Assembly (NCBI RefSeq): GCF_024206475.1
Contig: NZ_JAMBPR010000003.1
Coordinates: 124,001-188,000, forward strand
DNA from: Paraburkholderia sp. CNPSo 3274
Lineage (GTDB): Bacteria > Pseudomonadota > Gammaproteobacteria > Burkholderiales > Burkholderiaceae
Length of the DNA: 64,000 bases
Reading direction: 5' to 3'
The stretch's first letter is position 1. The number at the start of each line of letters is the position of its first letter. Both the position numbers and the translations under genes were made by a program. Of the stretch, positions 43,331 to 51,458 are shown in pieces. The notes under the pieces are model-generated. The model had not been told where the DNA came from. It worked only from the letters and a program-made list of their open reading frames with translations, and did not search any database.

Positions 43331-44431
43331 ATGAGCACTCAAGTGGATCAACGGGCGTTGCTGCGCTCGCTCGGCATTCAGAAGCCGATCATTCAGGCGC
43401 CCATGGCGGGCACCACCACGCCGGCGCTGGCCGCCGCCGTGTCGAATGCAGGCGCGCTGGGCTCGCTGGGCGTGGCCGCGATGAGCGCGGAGAACGCGCG
43501 CCGCGCGATCCACCAGACACGCGAGCTGACGGCCAAGCCGTTCAACATCAACGTGTTCTGCCATCGCCCGGCCACGCCCGACGCGGCCGTGGAGCGCGCG
43601 TGGCTCGACTGGCTCGCGCCGGTGTTCGAGCAATACGGCGCAACGCCGCCGCAATCGCTCTCGGAGATCTATACGAGCTTTGTCGTGGACAAGGCCATGC
43701 AGGCCATGCTGCTGGAAGAGAAGCCGGCGGTGGTGAGCTTCCATTTCGGCCTGCCGTCCGATGCAGTGATTGCCGAACTCAAGCACGCCGGCATCCGTTT
43801 GTTTGCGAGCGCAACGAATCTCGACGAAGCGGCTGCGGCGGTGGAGGCGGGCGCGGATGCGATCGTCGCGCAGGGCGTGGAGGCCGGTGGCCATCGCGGC
43901 GTGTTCGATCAGAATGCCCGCGACGATGGCCTCGGCACGTTTGCGCTCACTCGCCTGCTGGTGAGCGAATTCGACGTGCCCGTGATCGCGGCGGGCGGCA
44001 TCATGGACGGCGCGGGCATTGCGGCCGTGCTCGCGCTGGGCGCGCAGGCGGCGCAACTGGGCACGGCTTTCGTGGCCTGCCCGGAGAGTGCCGCCGACGA
44101 AGGCTATCGCGCCGCCCTGCTCGGCGACGCCGCGCGCCATACCACGTTCACTTCGGCGATCTCGGGGCGCCTTGCGCGCAGCATCGTCAACCGCTTCACT
44201 GCGCTTGGCGAGGACCCGAAGGCGCCGCGCATTCCGTCTTATCCGATCACGTACGACGCGGGCAAGGCGCTGATCGCGGCTGCGAAGGCCAGGGGCGAAT
44301 TCGGCTACGGCGCGCAGTGGGCGGGCCAGGCCGCGCCGCTCGCGCGCGCGTTGCCGGCGGCGGAACTGGTGGCGCAGCTGGAGCGTGAGACGCGCGAGAG
44401 CATCGCACGGTTGCAGTCGGTGTGGGCTTGA
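43331..44431 (+). CDS. Nitronate monooxygenase / 2-nitropropane dioxygenase family flavoenzyme
   Basis: 366 residues, FMN-binding TIM barrel: PIIQAPMAGTTTPALAAAVSNAGALGSLGVAAMS at the N-terminus, VVSFHFGLP, GADAIVAQGVEAGGHRG (catalytic His in EAGGH) and VPVIAAGGIMDGAGIAAVLALGAQAAQLGTAF for phosphate binding. Oxidises alkyl nitronates; some members act on other substrates. Last gene of the LysR-MFS-MFS-NMO run, ended by a long perfect hairpin. Confidence 0.9.
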   Translation: MSTQVDQRALLRSLGIQKPIIQAPMAGTTTPALAAAVSNAGALGSLGVAAMSAENARRAIHQTRELTAKPFNINVFCHRPATPDAAVERAWLDWLAPVFEQYGATPPQSLSEIYTSFVVDKAMQAMLLEEKPAVVSFHFGLPSDAVIAELKHAGIRLFASATNLDEAAAAVEAGADAIVAQGVEAGGHRGVFDQNARDDGLGTFALTRLLVSEFDVPVIAAGGIMDGAGIAAVLALGAQAAQLGTAFVACPESAADEGYRAALLGDAARHTTFTSAISGRLARSIVNRFTALGEDPKAPRIPSYPITYDAGKALIAAAKARGEFGYGAQWAGQAAPLARALPAAELVAQLERETRESIARLQSVWA

Positions 44432-44455
44432 GCGGTATTTAATCAACGCAAACGA

Positions 44456-44494
44456 GAACATCGGCACGCGCGATGGATGCGCGTGCCGATGTTC
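44456..44494. terminator. 16-bp perfect hairpin, bidirectional terminator
   Basis: Arms 44456-44471 and 44479-44494 pair over 16 bp without a mismatch, with a 7-base loop. It lies 25 bp after the nitronate monooxygenase stop and 25 bp before the stop of the RidA remnant on the other strand, exactly between convergent genes. A short T-rich run (ctttac) follows on the plus strand. Confidence 0.8.
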
Positions 44495-44518
44495 CTTTAC
44501 GTGGCGGAAAAGACGGGT

Positions 44519-44671
44519 TCAGGCCGGCAGAATCTGCGCGATCACGACGAGTTCGATGGGCAAATTGACGGGCAGTTGCGGATGCGAGAACGCGGAGCGC
44601 GCGTGCCCGGCCTTCTCGCCGAGCACGGCAGCGAAGAGATCCAGATCGGCAAGTTTTTGTTCGACGGACAC
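44519..44671 (-). pseudogene. RidA/YjgF-family remnant with internal deletion
   Basis: A 50-residue frame on the minus strand, too short for a normal RidA (about 130-155 residues). It starts with GTG after a good Shine-Dalgarno (GAGGAGA, 5 bases away). The first ten residues read VSVEQKLADL, the typical beginning of YjgF/endoribonuclease-like proteins, and the remainder DLFAAVLGEKAGHARSAFSHPQLP plus VNLPIELVVIAQI is the typical C-terminal third. The roughly 90 to 100 residues that should lie between are missing, with the frame intact at the join. Inferred to be an internal in-frame deletion, so probably non-functional. Divergent from a LysR gene. Confidence 0.65.
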
Positions 44672-44773
44672 GATGTTCTCCTCGAGTGGTGACGAGTACT
44701 CGCTTCATGTGGGACCCTTCAGAATAGAACTAAAAGATCAGGCGCGAACAGAAGCAATCAGGAGAAAACGGGC

Positions 44774-45730
44774 ATGCAACGCAAATTCGACGATTTGCTG
44801 CTGGGCAGCATTGAACTGTTCTGCCAGGCGGCGGAGCTGGGCAGCTTCACGCTGGCGGCCAATGCTGCGAGCGTCACGCCCGCCGCGGTGAGCCGATCCG
44901 TGGCGCGGCTCGAAGAGCGGCTCGGCGTGCGCCTGTTCGTGCGCACGACGCGCCAGATCCGCCTGACCGATGCGGGGCGGCGTTACTTCGAACAGTGCCG
45001 CCAGGCGCTCTCGCAACTCGTGGACGCCGAGCGCGAAGTCACGGGCGAGCAGACCACGCCGGCTGGCGTGCTGCGCATCAGCATGCCCACGCCCTACGGG
45101 CACTATCGCGTGCTGCCGCTCTTGCCGGCGTTTCGCGAGCGCTATCCGGAGGTGCAGGTCGACACGCATCTGAGCAACCGCAACATCGACTTCGCGGACG
45201 AAGGCTTCGACCTGGCGATTCGCGGGCGCGCACCCGCCGATTCCAACCTGGTGGCGCGCAAGCTGGAAGACGCGGAGATGGTGGTGGTGGCAACGCCCGC
45301 TTATTTGAAGCGCGCGGGCGTGCCCAAGACCGTGGCGGATCTGCAGTCGCACGAATGCATACAGTTCGAACTGCCAAGTAGTGGGCGCCATCTTGCGTGG
45401 ACGTTCGACGGCAATGCTAGTGAAGATGGCGATGTGATCACGAGCGGAAGTTACGGAACGTCGGGCGACGCGCTCGCCGGCGTGACGCTCGCGCGCGCGG
45501 GGGCGGGGCTCTTCCAGACGTATCGCTTCGTGGTGGCGGACGACCTGCGCGAGGGCAGGCTCGTGGAAGTGCTGCGCGAGGACGGCGGGCGTACCCGGCC
45601 GTTTATCCTGCTGTATCCGCATGCGCGGTATTTAACGTCGCGCGTGCGGGCGTTTGTGGATTTTCTGGTGGAGCAGCTGGCAGCGCCCGCGGTTGCGCCG
45701 AAAGCGCAAATCGGAACGGCGAAACGTTGA
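44774..45730 (+). CDS. LysR-family regulator
   Basis: 318 residues. HTH GSIELFCQAAELGSFTLAANAASVTPAAVSRSVARLEERLGVRLFVRTTRQIRLTDAGRRYFEQ. The effector domain has AREVTGEQTTPAGVLRISMP-like segment and SNRNIDFADEGFDLAIRG. It stands divergent from the collapsed RidA gene, the usual arrangement for a LysR that controls a RidA-type or efflux gene; that target now appears broken. Confidence 0.88.
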   Translation: MQRKFDDLLLGSIELFCQAAELGSFTLAANAASVTPAAVSRSVARLEERLGVRLFVRTTRQIRLTDAGRRYFEQCRQALSQLVDAEREVTGEQTTPAGVLRISMPTPYGHYRVLPLLPAFRERYPEVQVDTHLSNRNIDFADEGFDLAIRGRAPADSNLVARKLEDAEMVVVATPAYLKRAGVPKTVADLQSHECIQFELPSSGRHLAWTFDGNASEDGDVITSGSYGTSGDALAGVTLARAGAGLFQTYRFVVADDLREGRLVEVLREDGGRTRPFILLYPHARYLTSRVRAFVDFLVEQLAAPAVAPKAQIGTAKR

Positions 45731-45862
45731 AGCGCGCTCAGCGGAATAGCCTCGCCTCTGGATCGTTTACGCAAAACGCGGGGCGCGCGAAGCATGGTGC
45801 GTTCACTGGCCGCGCGAGTCGTCCTGGCGTTCCGGACCGTCCCCGCGAGAAGGAGGTGTCAG

Positions 45863-47002
45863 ATGGAAGCTTCTCGCTCGTTGTCTGCATGTCGTTCTTA
45901 CTTCGGCAGGAGCCGGGTTGCGTTCGTGCCGCGACTGCGTCACCTGGCGTTGGGCGCCGGGCTCTTCGCCCTTTCGCTGGGAACGGTCCGCGCCGATGCC
46001 CAGGAGGCGATCCTGCCGCCGGCGTTCGCGACTTCGTCGACCGTGCCGTCCAACGGTGACGTCAATCCGTATGGCATTGCATTCGTACCGGTCGGCGTGC
46101 CCTCATGGAGCACGCTCAAACCCGGCGACGTGGTGGTGTCCAACTTCAATGCGCAATCGAATCTGCAAGGCACCGGCACGACGATCGTGAAGCTCGTTCC
46201 GAACGGCCAGCCGGTGACGTTCTTCCAGGGAGCGCACCTCGGTCTCACGACGGCGCTCGCCGTACTGAGAAACGGCTTCGTCCTGGTGGGCAACGTGCCG
46301 ACGCCCGACGGCAAGAACGTCACCGCGCCGGGCTCGCTTCTCGTCATCAATCCGCAGGGCCGGGTCGTCAAAGAACTGAAAGATGCGCGGCTGCTCGACG
46401 GCCCCTGGGACCTCACCGTGATCGACGGCGGGCAGATCGTGAAGGTTTTCGTCTCGGACGTGCTCAATGGCACCGTCGCCCGGATCGACCTCGCGTTCGG
46501 AGAGAACGGCGTGACGGAGTTGCCGTCCTCGACGATCGTTGCGTCGGGCTACATGCATCGCACCGATCCGGCTGCACTGGTCGTCGGCCCGACGGGCCTC
46601 GCCTATGACGGCCAGCGCGACGTGCTCTACGTCGCCTCGACGGGCGACAACGCGGTGTTCGCCATCTACGGCGCGGCGGGTGCGAATCATAGCGGCGGAA
46701 TGGGGAGGCTGATCTATCAGGACAACACCCACCTGCACGGACCGCTTGCCCTTGCGCTCGCGCCCAACGGGCATCTCGTCACGGCCAACGGCGACGCCGT
46801 AAACCCCGACCCGCAACAGCCCAGCGAGATCGTCGAATTCACCGTGGAGGGCCAATTCGTCGCGCAGATGTCTGTCGATCCCACGGCGGGTTCCGCGTTC
46901 GGGCTCGCATTTGGCATGAACAGCGCGCACCACTCGCAGTTTGCCGCCGTAGACGACAACACCAATTCGGCAACGGTCTGGACGTTGCGCACGGGTGACT
47001 GA
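45863..47002 (+). CDS. Secreted NHL/beta-propeller-like protein of unknown function
   Basis: 379 residues. ATG 45863 follows an excellent AAGGAGG (45850-45856). The N-terminus has a long positively charged part then a hydrophobic signal (HLALGAGLFALSLGTVRADA). The mature protein has repeated propeller-like segments (ALAVLRNGFVLVGNVPTPDG, GLAYDGQRDVLYVASTGDNAVFAIYG, LALAPNGHLVTANGDAVNPDP), similar in look to SMP-30/NHL repeats. Probably periplasmic; no catalytic residues recognised. Monocistronic: the next gene is on the opposite strand. Confidence 0.78.
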   Translation: MEASRSLSACRSYFGRSRVAFVPRLRHLALGAGLFALSLGTVRADAQEAILPPAFATSSTVPSNGDVNPYGIAFVPVGVPSWSTLKPGDVVVSNFNAQSNLQGTGTTIVKLVPNGQPVTFFQGAHLGLTTALAVLRNGFVLVGNVPTPDGKNVTAPGSLLVINPQGRVVKELKDARLLDGPWDLTVIDGGQIVKVFVSDVLNGTVARIDLAFGENGVTELPSSTIVASGYMHRTDPAALVVGPTGLAYDGQRDVLYVASTGDNAVFAIYGAAGANHSGGMGRLIYQDNTHLHGPLALALAPNGHLVTANGDAVNPDPQQPSEIVEFTVEGQFVAQMSVDPTAGSAFGLAFGMNSAHHSQFAAVDDNTNSATVWTLRTGD

Positions 47003-47092
47003 TCGACAGCAACGCAACGTCACGACCCACGGCTCGCTCCGAAGCACGGGGTGGGCCGGGTCATGTCAATCGATTAGCTAACCGAAATAATG

Positions 47093-47452
47093 TCAGGGCT
47101 TCACGGTGTGCCACATACCTTTGAAGCCGTCGCCGTTCATCTGGCCGGCGTGCGTGTCCTTCGAGTAGCGATAGAGGGGGTGGCCCTTGTAGGTCCATTG
47201 ATGCTTCGCGTCTTCGGAAGCGATGAGCCCCCAGTCGCCGCTGGCCTTGTCGTAGGGGTCGGCGAGCGCGGCCGGCCACATGGTGGCGCACGCGCCGGCG
47301 CAGGCGCTTTTCCCTTGTACCGTATCCTTGTCGAACGTATAGAGCGTCATGCCGTCATCGTCGACGACCATGCCGTTGGCCACTTTCGGCGCTTCCGCGA
47401 ACACCGCAATGGGCAGAAAGCAAGCCATGGCGCACAACAAGATTCTGGTCAT
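47093..47452 (-). CDS. COG4315 family secreted protein (Y-x-[FWY]-x-x-D repeats)
   Basis: 119 residues with signal peptide MTRILLCAMACFLPIAVFA. The family motif occurs twice: MTLYTFDKD and HPLYRYSKD, with the CAGACATMWPA segment (two Cys) between, and GLIASEDAKHQWTYKGHPLY. Family function is unknown; some members are linked to envelope stress. ATG 47452 gives a full signal peptide. Divergent, with 194 bp to the sulfur enzyme gene. Confidence 0.85.
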   Translation of the reverse strand: MTRILLCAMACFLPIAVFAEAPKVANGMVVDDDGMTLYTFDKDTVQGKSACAGACATMWPAALADPYDKASGDWGLIASEDAKHQWTYKGHPLYRYSKDTHAGQMNGDGFKGMWHTVKP

Positions 47453-47646
47453 GATTTCAGTCCTTGTAAAAGCCCCGCCGGGATATGTGATAAACGGCTG
47501 ACGGAGGGCTTTCTTCCATTTTCGATTCTTTCGTTCGTTCGTTTCCGAACAAACGCGGCTAGTTCGCGCACGTCGAGCAGCCGGGCCGAAACCGGATGCG
47601 GCATACTGCAAAGCGAACCACGCGTTTGCCAGGACAGAGAGCCGCG

Positions 47647-48717
47647 ATGATCTTTCGCCAGCTTTTCGACCCCGTATCGTCCACCTATACCTACCTGCTC
47701 GGCGACCCCGAAAGCGGCGAGGCGCTGCTGATCGACCCGGTCTACGAGCAGGTGCCGCGCGACCTCGCGCTGTTGCAGGAACTGGGCCTGCGCCTGCAGG
47801 CGACGCTCGATACCCATGTGCACGCCGATCATGTCACGGGCGCGTGGCGCTTGCGCGAGCGCAGCGGCAGCCAGATCGCGCTCGCCGAAGCGGTGGGCGC
47901 CGAGGGCGTGAACCGTCCGCTGCGGCACGGGGATCGCATCGCCTTCGGCAAGCGGTATCTGGAAGTGCGCGCCACGCCCGGCCACACTTGCGGCTGCCTG
48001 ACCTACGTGCTCGACGACGCGAGCATGGCCTTTACCGGCGATAGCCTGCTGATACGCGGCTGCGGCCGCACCGATTTTCAGGGCGGGAGCGCGGAACAGC
48101 TGTTCACTTCCGTGCGCGAGCAGATCCTCTCGCTGCCCGACGACTGCCTGCTCTACCCGGCGCACGACTATCGCGGCATCACGGTCACGAGCGTGGCGGA
48201 GGAGCGCCGCTTCAATCCGCGCCTGGGCGGCGACGTCGATCTCGGCGACTTCGCGGGCTACATGCACAACCTGAATTTGCCTCACCCCAAGCAGATGGCC
48301 GTCGCGGTGCCCGCCAACCTGCGCTGCGGCAAGCCCGAAGGCGACGCGCCGATCCAGGAAACGCCCGACTGGGCGCCGCTCACGCTGCGCTTTAGCGGCG
48401 TATGGGAAATCGAGCCCATGGCGCTGCTGGAGCATGCGGCGACGCTGCAGATCGTCGACGTGCGCGAGGCGCCCGAGTTCATCGACCATCTCGGCCATCT
48501 GCCCGATGCGAAACTGGTGCCGCTTTCGCAACTGATGGCCCGCATCGACGAGCTCGATCGCGATCGGCCGGTCGTGGCGGTGTGCCGCTCCGGCGTGCGC
48601 TCCGCGCAGGCAAGCGTATTGCTGACCAAGGCGGGCTTCGGCAGGGTGGCCAATCTCGCTGGCGGCATGTTGCGCTGGAAGGCCGAGGGATTGCCCGTTG
48701 CGCCGTGCAGTCCTTGA
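47647..48717 (+). CDS. Persulfide dioxygenase-rhodanese fusion protein (PRF)
   Basis: 356 residues. N-terminal metallo-beta-lactamase fold of ETHE1 type: THVHADH (H57, H59, D61, H62), PGHT (H113), TGDSLL (D132) and PAHDY (H173), which hold mononuclear iron for glutathione persulfide oxidation to sulfite. C-terminal rhodanese domain (about 260-350) with active-site CRSGVRS (C313). This single-chain fusion matches the layout of the characterised Paraburkholderia phytofirmans PRF. It makes thiosulfate from persulfide and sulfite in a linked fashion. Followed 22 bp later by a small gene on the same strand. Confidence 0.9.
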   Translation: MIFRQLFDPVSSTYTYLLGDPESGEALLIDPVYEQVPRDLALLQELGLRLQATLDTHVHADHVTGAWRLRERSGSQIALAEAVGAEGVNRPLRHGDRIAFGKRYLEVRATPGHTCGCLTYVLDDASMAFTGDSLLIRGCGRTDFQGGSAEQLFTSVREQILSLPDDCLLYPAHDYRGITVTSVAEERRFNPRLGGDVDLGDFAGYMHNLNLPHPKQMAVAVPANLRCGKPEGDAPIQETPDWAPLTLRFSGVWEIEPMALLEHAATLQIVDVREAPEFIDHLGHLPDAKLVPLSQLMARIDELDRDRPVVAVCRSGVRSAQASVLLTKAGFGRVANLAGGMLRWKAEGLPVAPCSP

Positions 48718-48739
48718 TGACGCCCTGGAGGAGACGAAC

Positions 48740-49003
48740 ATGACAGCCCACGACTTCGCCGAGTTCTCCTGGGACGAACAGGAAGACGTCAAGGCTGTGC
48801 TCGCGAGCCGGGGGCTCGACCTGGGCGAGTTTCGGATCTCGGATAACGAGAAAACCGCTGCCGCGGGCGAGCGCGCGGCGATCCGGCAGGTTTCCGTCAC
48901 ACGGATCGCCAACGGCAAGACGGCCATCTACGACACCGACCACTTCGCCCCGTGGATCACGGATTTCGATGAGGCGCTGCAGGCCGGCGAGTTCGACGAC
49001 TGA
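48740..49003 (+). CDS. Small acidic protein of unknown function
   Basis: 87 residues, soluble, acidic (EFSWDEQEDVKAVLASRGLDLGEF; WITDFDEALQAGEFDD). It has a good Shine-Dalgarno (GGAGGAG, 48727-48733) and lies 22 bp after the persulfide dioxygenase-rhodanese gene, so it is probably in the same transcript. No cysteines. Not recognised. Confidence 0.65.
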   Translation: MTAHDFAEFSWDEQEDVKAVLASRGLDLGEFRISDNEKTAAAGERAAIRQVSVTRIANGKTAIYDTDHFAPWITDFDEALQAGEFDD

Positions 49004-49115
49004 ACCCGGTTGAGCAGGCCCTGACAACATCGAGGCCACGCTCCGTCGTCCGCGCATGGCTGGCGTACACTCGTGCCCTTGGGAAAGGAACCGGGAACGA
49101 GGAGCGAGACTTGCC

Positions 49116-49964
49116 ATGACGAACGCGACGGTGGCTGAGGGCCGGAACGATCACTGGCTCGTCGCGCGGCGCGATGCGCAGACGGGCATCGAGAGTTTGC
49201 GCGCGCATTTCAGCGGCCACGCCTACGACCTCCACGATCACGACGACATGCTGATCGGCTATACGGAGCAGGGGGTGCAGCGCTTTCAGTGTCACCGGTC
49301 GCTGCATACGAGCGTGCCGGGCCGGGCGATCCTGATCGAGCCGGGCGCGCTGCACGACGGCCACGCGCCCGAGCCGGGCGGCTTCACCTACGCGATGTTG
49401 TACCTGCCGCAGCCGTGGGTCGAGCGTGCGGCGCGCAGGCTGAACATTGCGGGCCTGGGCGGCGTGGCGGCCGCTTTCGGCCAGACGCTCGTTGACGACC
49501 CGCGCCTGATCGAAGCGATCCGCCGTGCATTTCTTGCGCTATACGGCGAGGAAGGCCGGCTCGCGCGCGACGAGGCGCTCGATCGCTTGCTGGAGCACCT
49601 GGGCGGCCATCTTCTTGATACGACCGCAGCGGCGCCCGCCGCGCCGCCCGCGCTGGCCCGCGTGCGCGACCTGCTGCACGAACACATGGGCGCGAACATC
49701 GGGCTCGACGAACTCGTCGATAGCTCGGGCATCGACCGGTTTCGCCTGACGCGCCTGTTCCAGCGCGAGTTCGGCACGTCGCCTCATGCGTACCTGGTGC
49801 GCTTGCGCCTGCGCGCCGCGCGCAGGCTGCTGGCGGCGGGCCACACCCCGGCCCAGGTCGCCGCGGAAGTGGGTTTCGCCGACCAGAGCCATCTTGGCCG
49901 CTGGTTTCGCCGCGCGTACCGCATGACGCCGGCCACCTACCGGCGCATGTGCGCGCGCATGTGA
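49116..49964 (+). CDS. AraC-family transcriptional regulator
   Basis: 282 residues. N-terminal AraC-type cupin sensor (HDHDDMLIGYTEQGVQRF...RAILIEPGALHDGHAP) and two C-terminal HTH motifs (NIGLDELVDSSGIDRFRLTRLFQREFGTSPHAYLVRLRLRAARRLLAAG and VAAEVGFADQSHLGRWFRRAYRMTPATYRR). Start at ATG 49116. It follows the small acidic gene by 112 bp; its target is not evident. Effector unknown. Confidence 0.88.
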   Translation: MTNATVAEGRNDHWLVARRDAQTGIESLRAHFSGHAYDLHDHDDMLIGYTEQGVQRFQCHRSLHTSVPGRAILIEPGALHDGHAPEPGGFTYAMLYLPQPWVERAARRLNIAGLGGVAAAFGQTLVDDPRLIEAIRRAFLALYGEEGRLARDEALDRLLEHLGGHLLDTTAAAPAAPPALARVRDLLHEHMGANIGLDELVDSSGIDRFRLTRLFQREFGTSPHAYLVRLRLRAARRLLAAGHTPAQVAAEVGFADQSHLGRWFRRAYRMTPATYRRMCARM

Positions 49965-49980
49965 TTGCGCTGCGCTCGCG

Positions 49981-50160
49981 TTACGGGCGGAACAGGCAGC
50001 TCGCCGGTTGCGTGCCGACGAATGCGCAAGCGCCGCCGGCAAACGCGGCGATGCCCAGCGATGGATAGCGGGCCGTGAACGGGTGCACGCAGATCAGCGC
50101 GACGCAACTGAAGAGCGCAGTGAACATGCCACGTTTGAACTTGACGGTAGTTTCTCTCAC
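49981..50160 (-). CDS. Small membrane protein, two hydrophobic segments
   Basis: 59 residues from GTG 50160, preceded by GAGGAG. A basic start (VRETTVKFKRGMF) leads to a hydrophobic segment (TALFSCVALICVHPF) and a second one (LGIAAFAGGACAFVG). No family recognised. It lies 26 bp downstream of the TPR protein gene on the same strand and converges on the AraC gene by 16 bp. Longer in-frame starts to 50223 overlap the TPR gene. Confidence 0.5.
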   Translation of the reverse strand: MRETTVKFKRGMFTALFSCVALICVHPFTARYPSLGIAAFAGGACAFVGTQPASCLFRP

Positions 50161-50186
50161 AGCGTCTCCTCGCGGGAAGGTCTGCG

Positions 50187-50939
50187 CTATCGGCTCAACG
50201 CGGCATGAGCCCGTTGCAGCCACTCGCTATTGTGCTCGCGGGCGTGGCGCGGCCAGTGCTTCGCGTCGTGCACGATCTCGGCGTAAAGCTCGCGCGAGCG
50301 CTGGCGGTCGGCGTCGCCAGGCTGCTTTGCCAGCCAGTCGGCGAAGAGGCAACGCGGGGCGGCGTCGCTCGCGCACGAGAGCGCGGCTTCGAACGCGGCG
50401 CGCGTGCCCGCTGCGCCATTCGCGGCGAGCGCCCGTGCATACAGCAAGGCGGGATGCGGCTGCTGGCGGGCGACAGGCTGAACGGCGAACAGCTTTTCCA
50501 GCGTCTCCTGCGTGGCCGCGGCATTGCCGTTGGCAAACTGCGCGCGCGCGAGGCCCTCGAGCAAGGCGGGATCGGATGCGAACGGCCCAGTAGCCGCCGC
50601 CTGGTAATGCTCTAGCGCTTCGGCGGCGTTGCCCGCGTCGAGTAGCGCAGCGCCCAGGCGCATACGGTGCGCGACGGTCGGCGCGCGGTCGAAATCCGTG
50701 CGTGCTTCGCGCACCGCGCGGTTGGGATCGACCAGTTGCGAGATGGCCCGGCCTGTCGCTCTCGCCCCGCGCGACTGGCGCAGGCTCGGCAAATAAATGA
50801 CAAAGAAGTAGACGAGTCTGCCAAGACCGGGGAAAAGAAACAGGATCAGCAGCCAGTACATGTTCTGCTGGTTGCGGATGGCATGCACTGCAAAGAGCAG
50901 GGCGATGATGACGTAAAGGCTGATTCCGAAAATGCGCAT
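50187..50939 (-). CDS. Membrane-anchored tetratricopeptide-repeat protein
   Basis: 250 residues. Two N-terminal hydrophobic segments (about 3-20 and 28-49: MRIFGISLYVIIALLFAVHAI and YWLLILFLFPGLGRLVYFFVIYLP), a short linker, then TPR-like helices from about 75 (AHRMRLGAALLDAGNAAEALEHYQAAATG; LLEGLARAQFANGNAAATQETLEKL; LLYARALAANGAAGTRAAFEAAL; SRELYAEIVHDAKHWPRH). The opening resembles the PLDc_N/phospholipase-D N-terminal membrane region. Function unknown; may scaffold an envelope complex. Divergent from the chemoreceptor gene. Confidence 0.75.
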   Translation of the reverse strand: MRIFGISLYVIIALLFAVHAIRNQQNMYWLLILFLFPGLGRLVYFFVIYLPSLRQSRGARATGRAISQLVDPNRAVREARTDFDRAPTVAHRMRLGAALLDAGNAAEALEHYQAAATGPFASDPALLEGLARAQFANGNAAATQETLEKLFAVQPVARQQPHPALLYARALAANGAAGTRAAFEAALSCASDAAPRCLFADWLAKQPGDADRQRSRELYAEIVHDAKHWPRHAREHNSEWLQRAHAALSR

Positions 50940-51059
50940 TGACGAGAGGGCCCGTTGTGGTGCGTGGTTGTGTTACGTGTCGCAAGGCGTCGAATTGGCC
51001 TGAAACTGGCGGATCAATGGCGACGCCCGCGCAGTTTGCACTGCAGCGATTTCAACTGT

Positions 51060-51341
51060 TCAATAATACCCGCCGGCAGCTTGCGTTCGCACGCAAGTGC
51101 CATGGATTACGACGAATGCGTCGGGTTCGAAATCCGTCTGCCGCCGCCACGCCGGGTTCGGTCCCGGCGTGCCGCGAGCGAGGTCGAGCACGCAGCGCAG
51201 CGCGTCGCGCACCTCGCGTTCTTCGTCCGTTTCGTCGGGTTTGAGTCGGCCGCGGAAACCCTTACACCTGTCGTGAAGCACGGGCGCATTGAGCGGCACT
51301 GTTTCGCATGCATCGATTTTCGCAAGAGCTTGTTGCGTCAT
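51060..51341 (-). CDS. Hypothetical protein, possible small gene between TPR and chemoreceptor genes
   Basis: 93 residues, start ATG after AGAGG (weak, three bases). The middle ([22 protein letters not shown] and [20 protein letters not shown]) has a balanced charge pattern and high third-position GC like real coding regions here, whereas the plus-strand frame in the same place looks poor. No family is recognised; four cysteines are present. I report it as possible, not certain. Confidence 0.35.
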   Translation of the reverse strand: MTQQALAKIDACETVPLNAPVLHDRCKGFRGRLKPDETDEEREVRDALRCVLDLARGTPGPNPAWRRQTDFEPDAFVVIHGTCVRTQAAGGYY

Positions 51342-51458
51342 CTGCCTCTAATGCGTGCGCAGCCTGCGCCGTATACGCAGAGACTCCGCAACGCGTGCCC
51401 GCGAAAGCGGGGTGCCGCCTGCTCAGGCACGCTCCTCAAAAGATTAGAAAACGACAGA

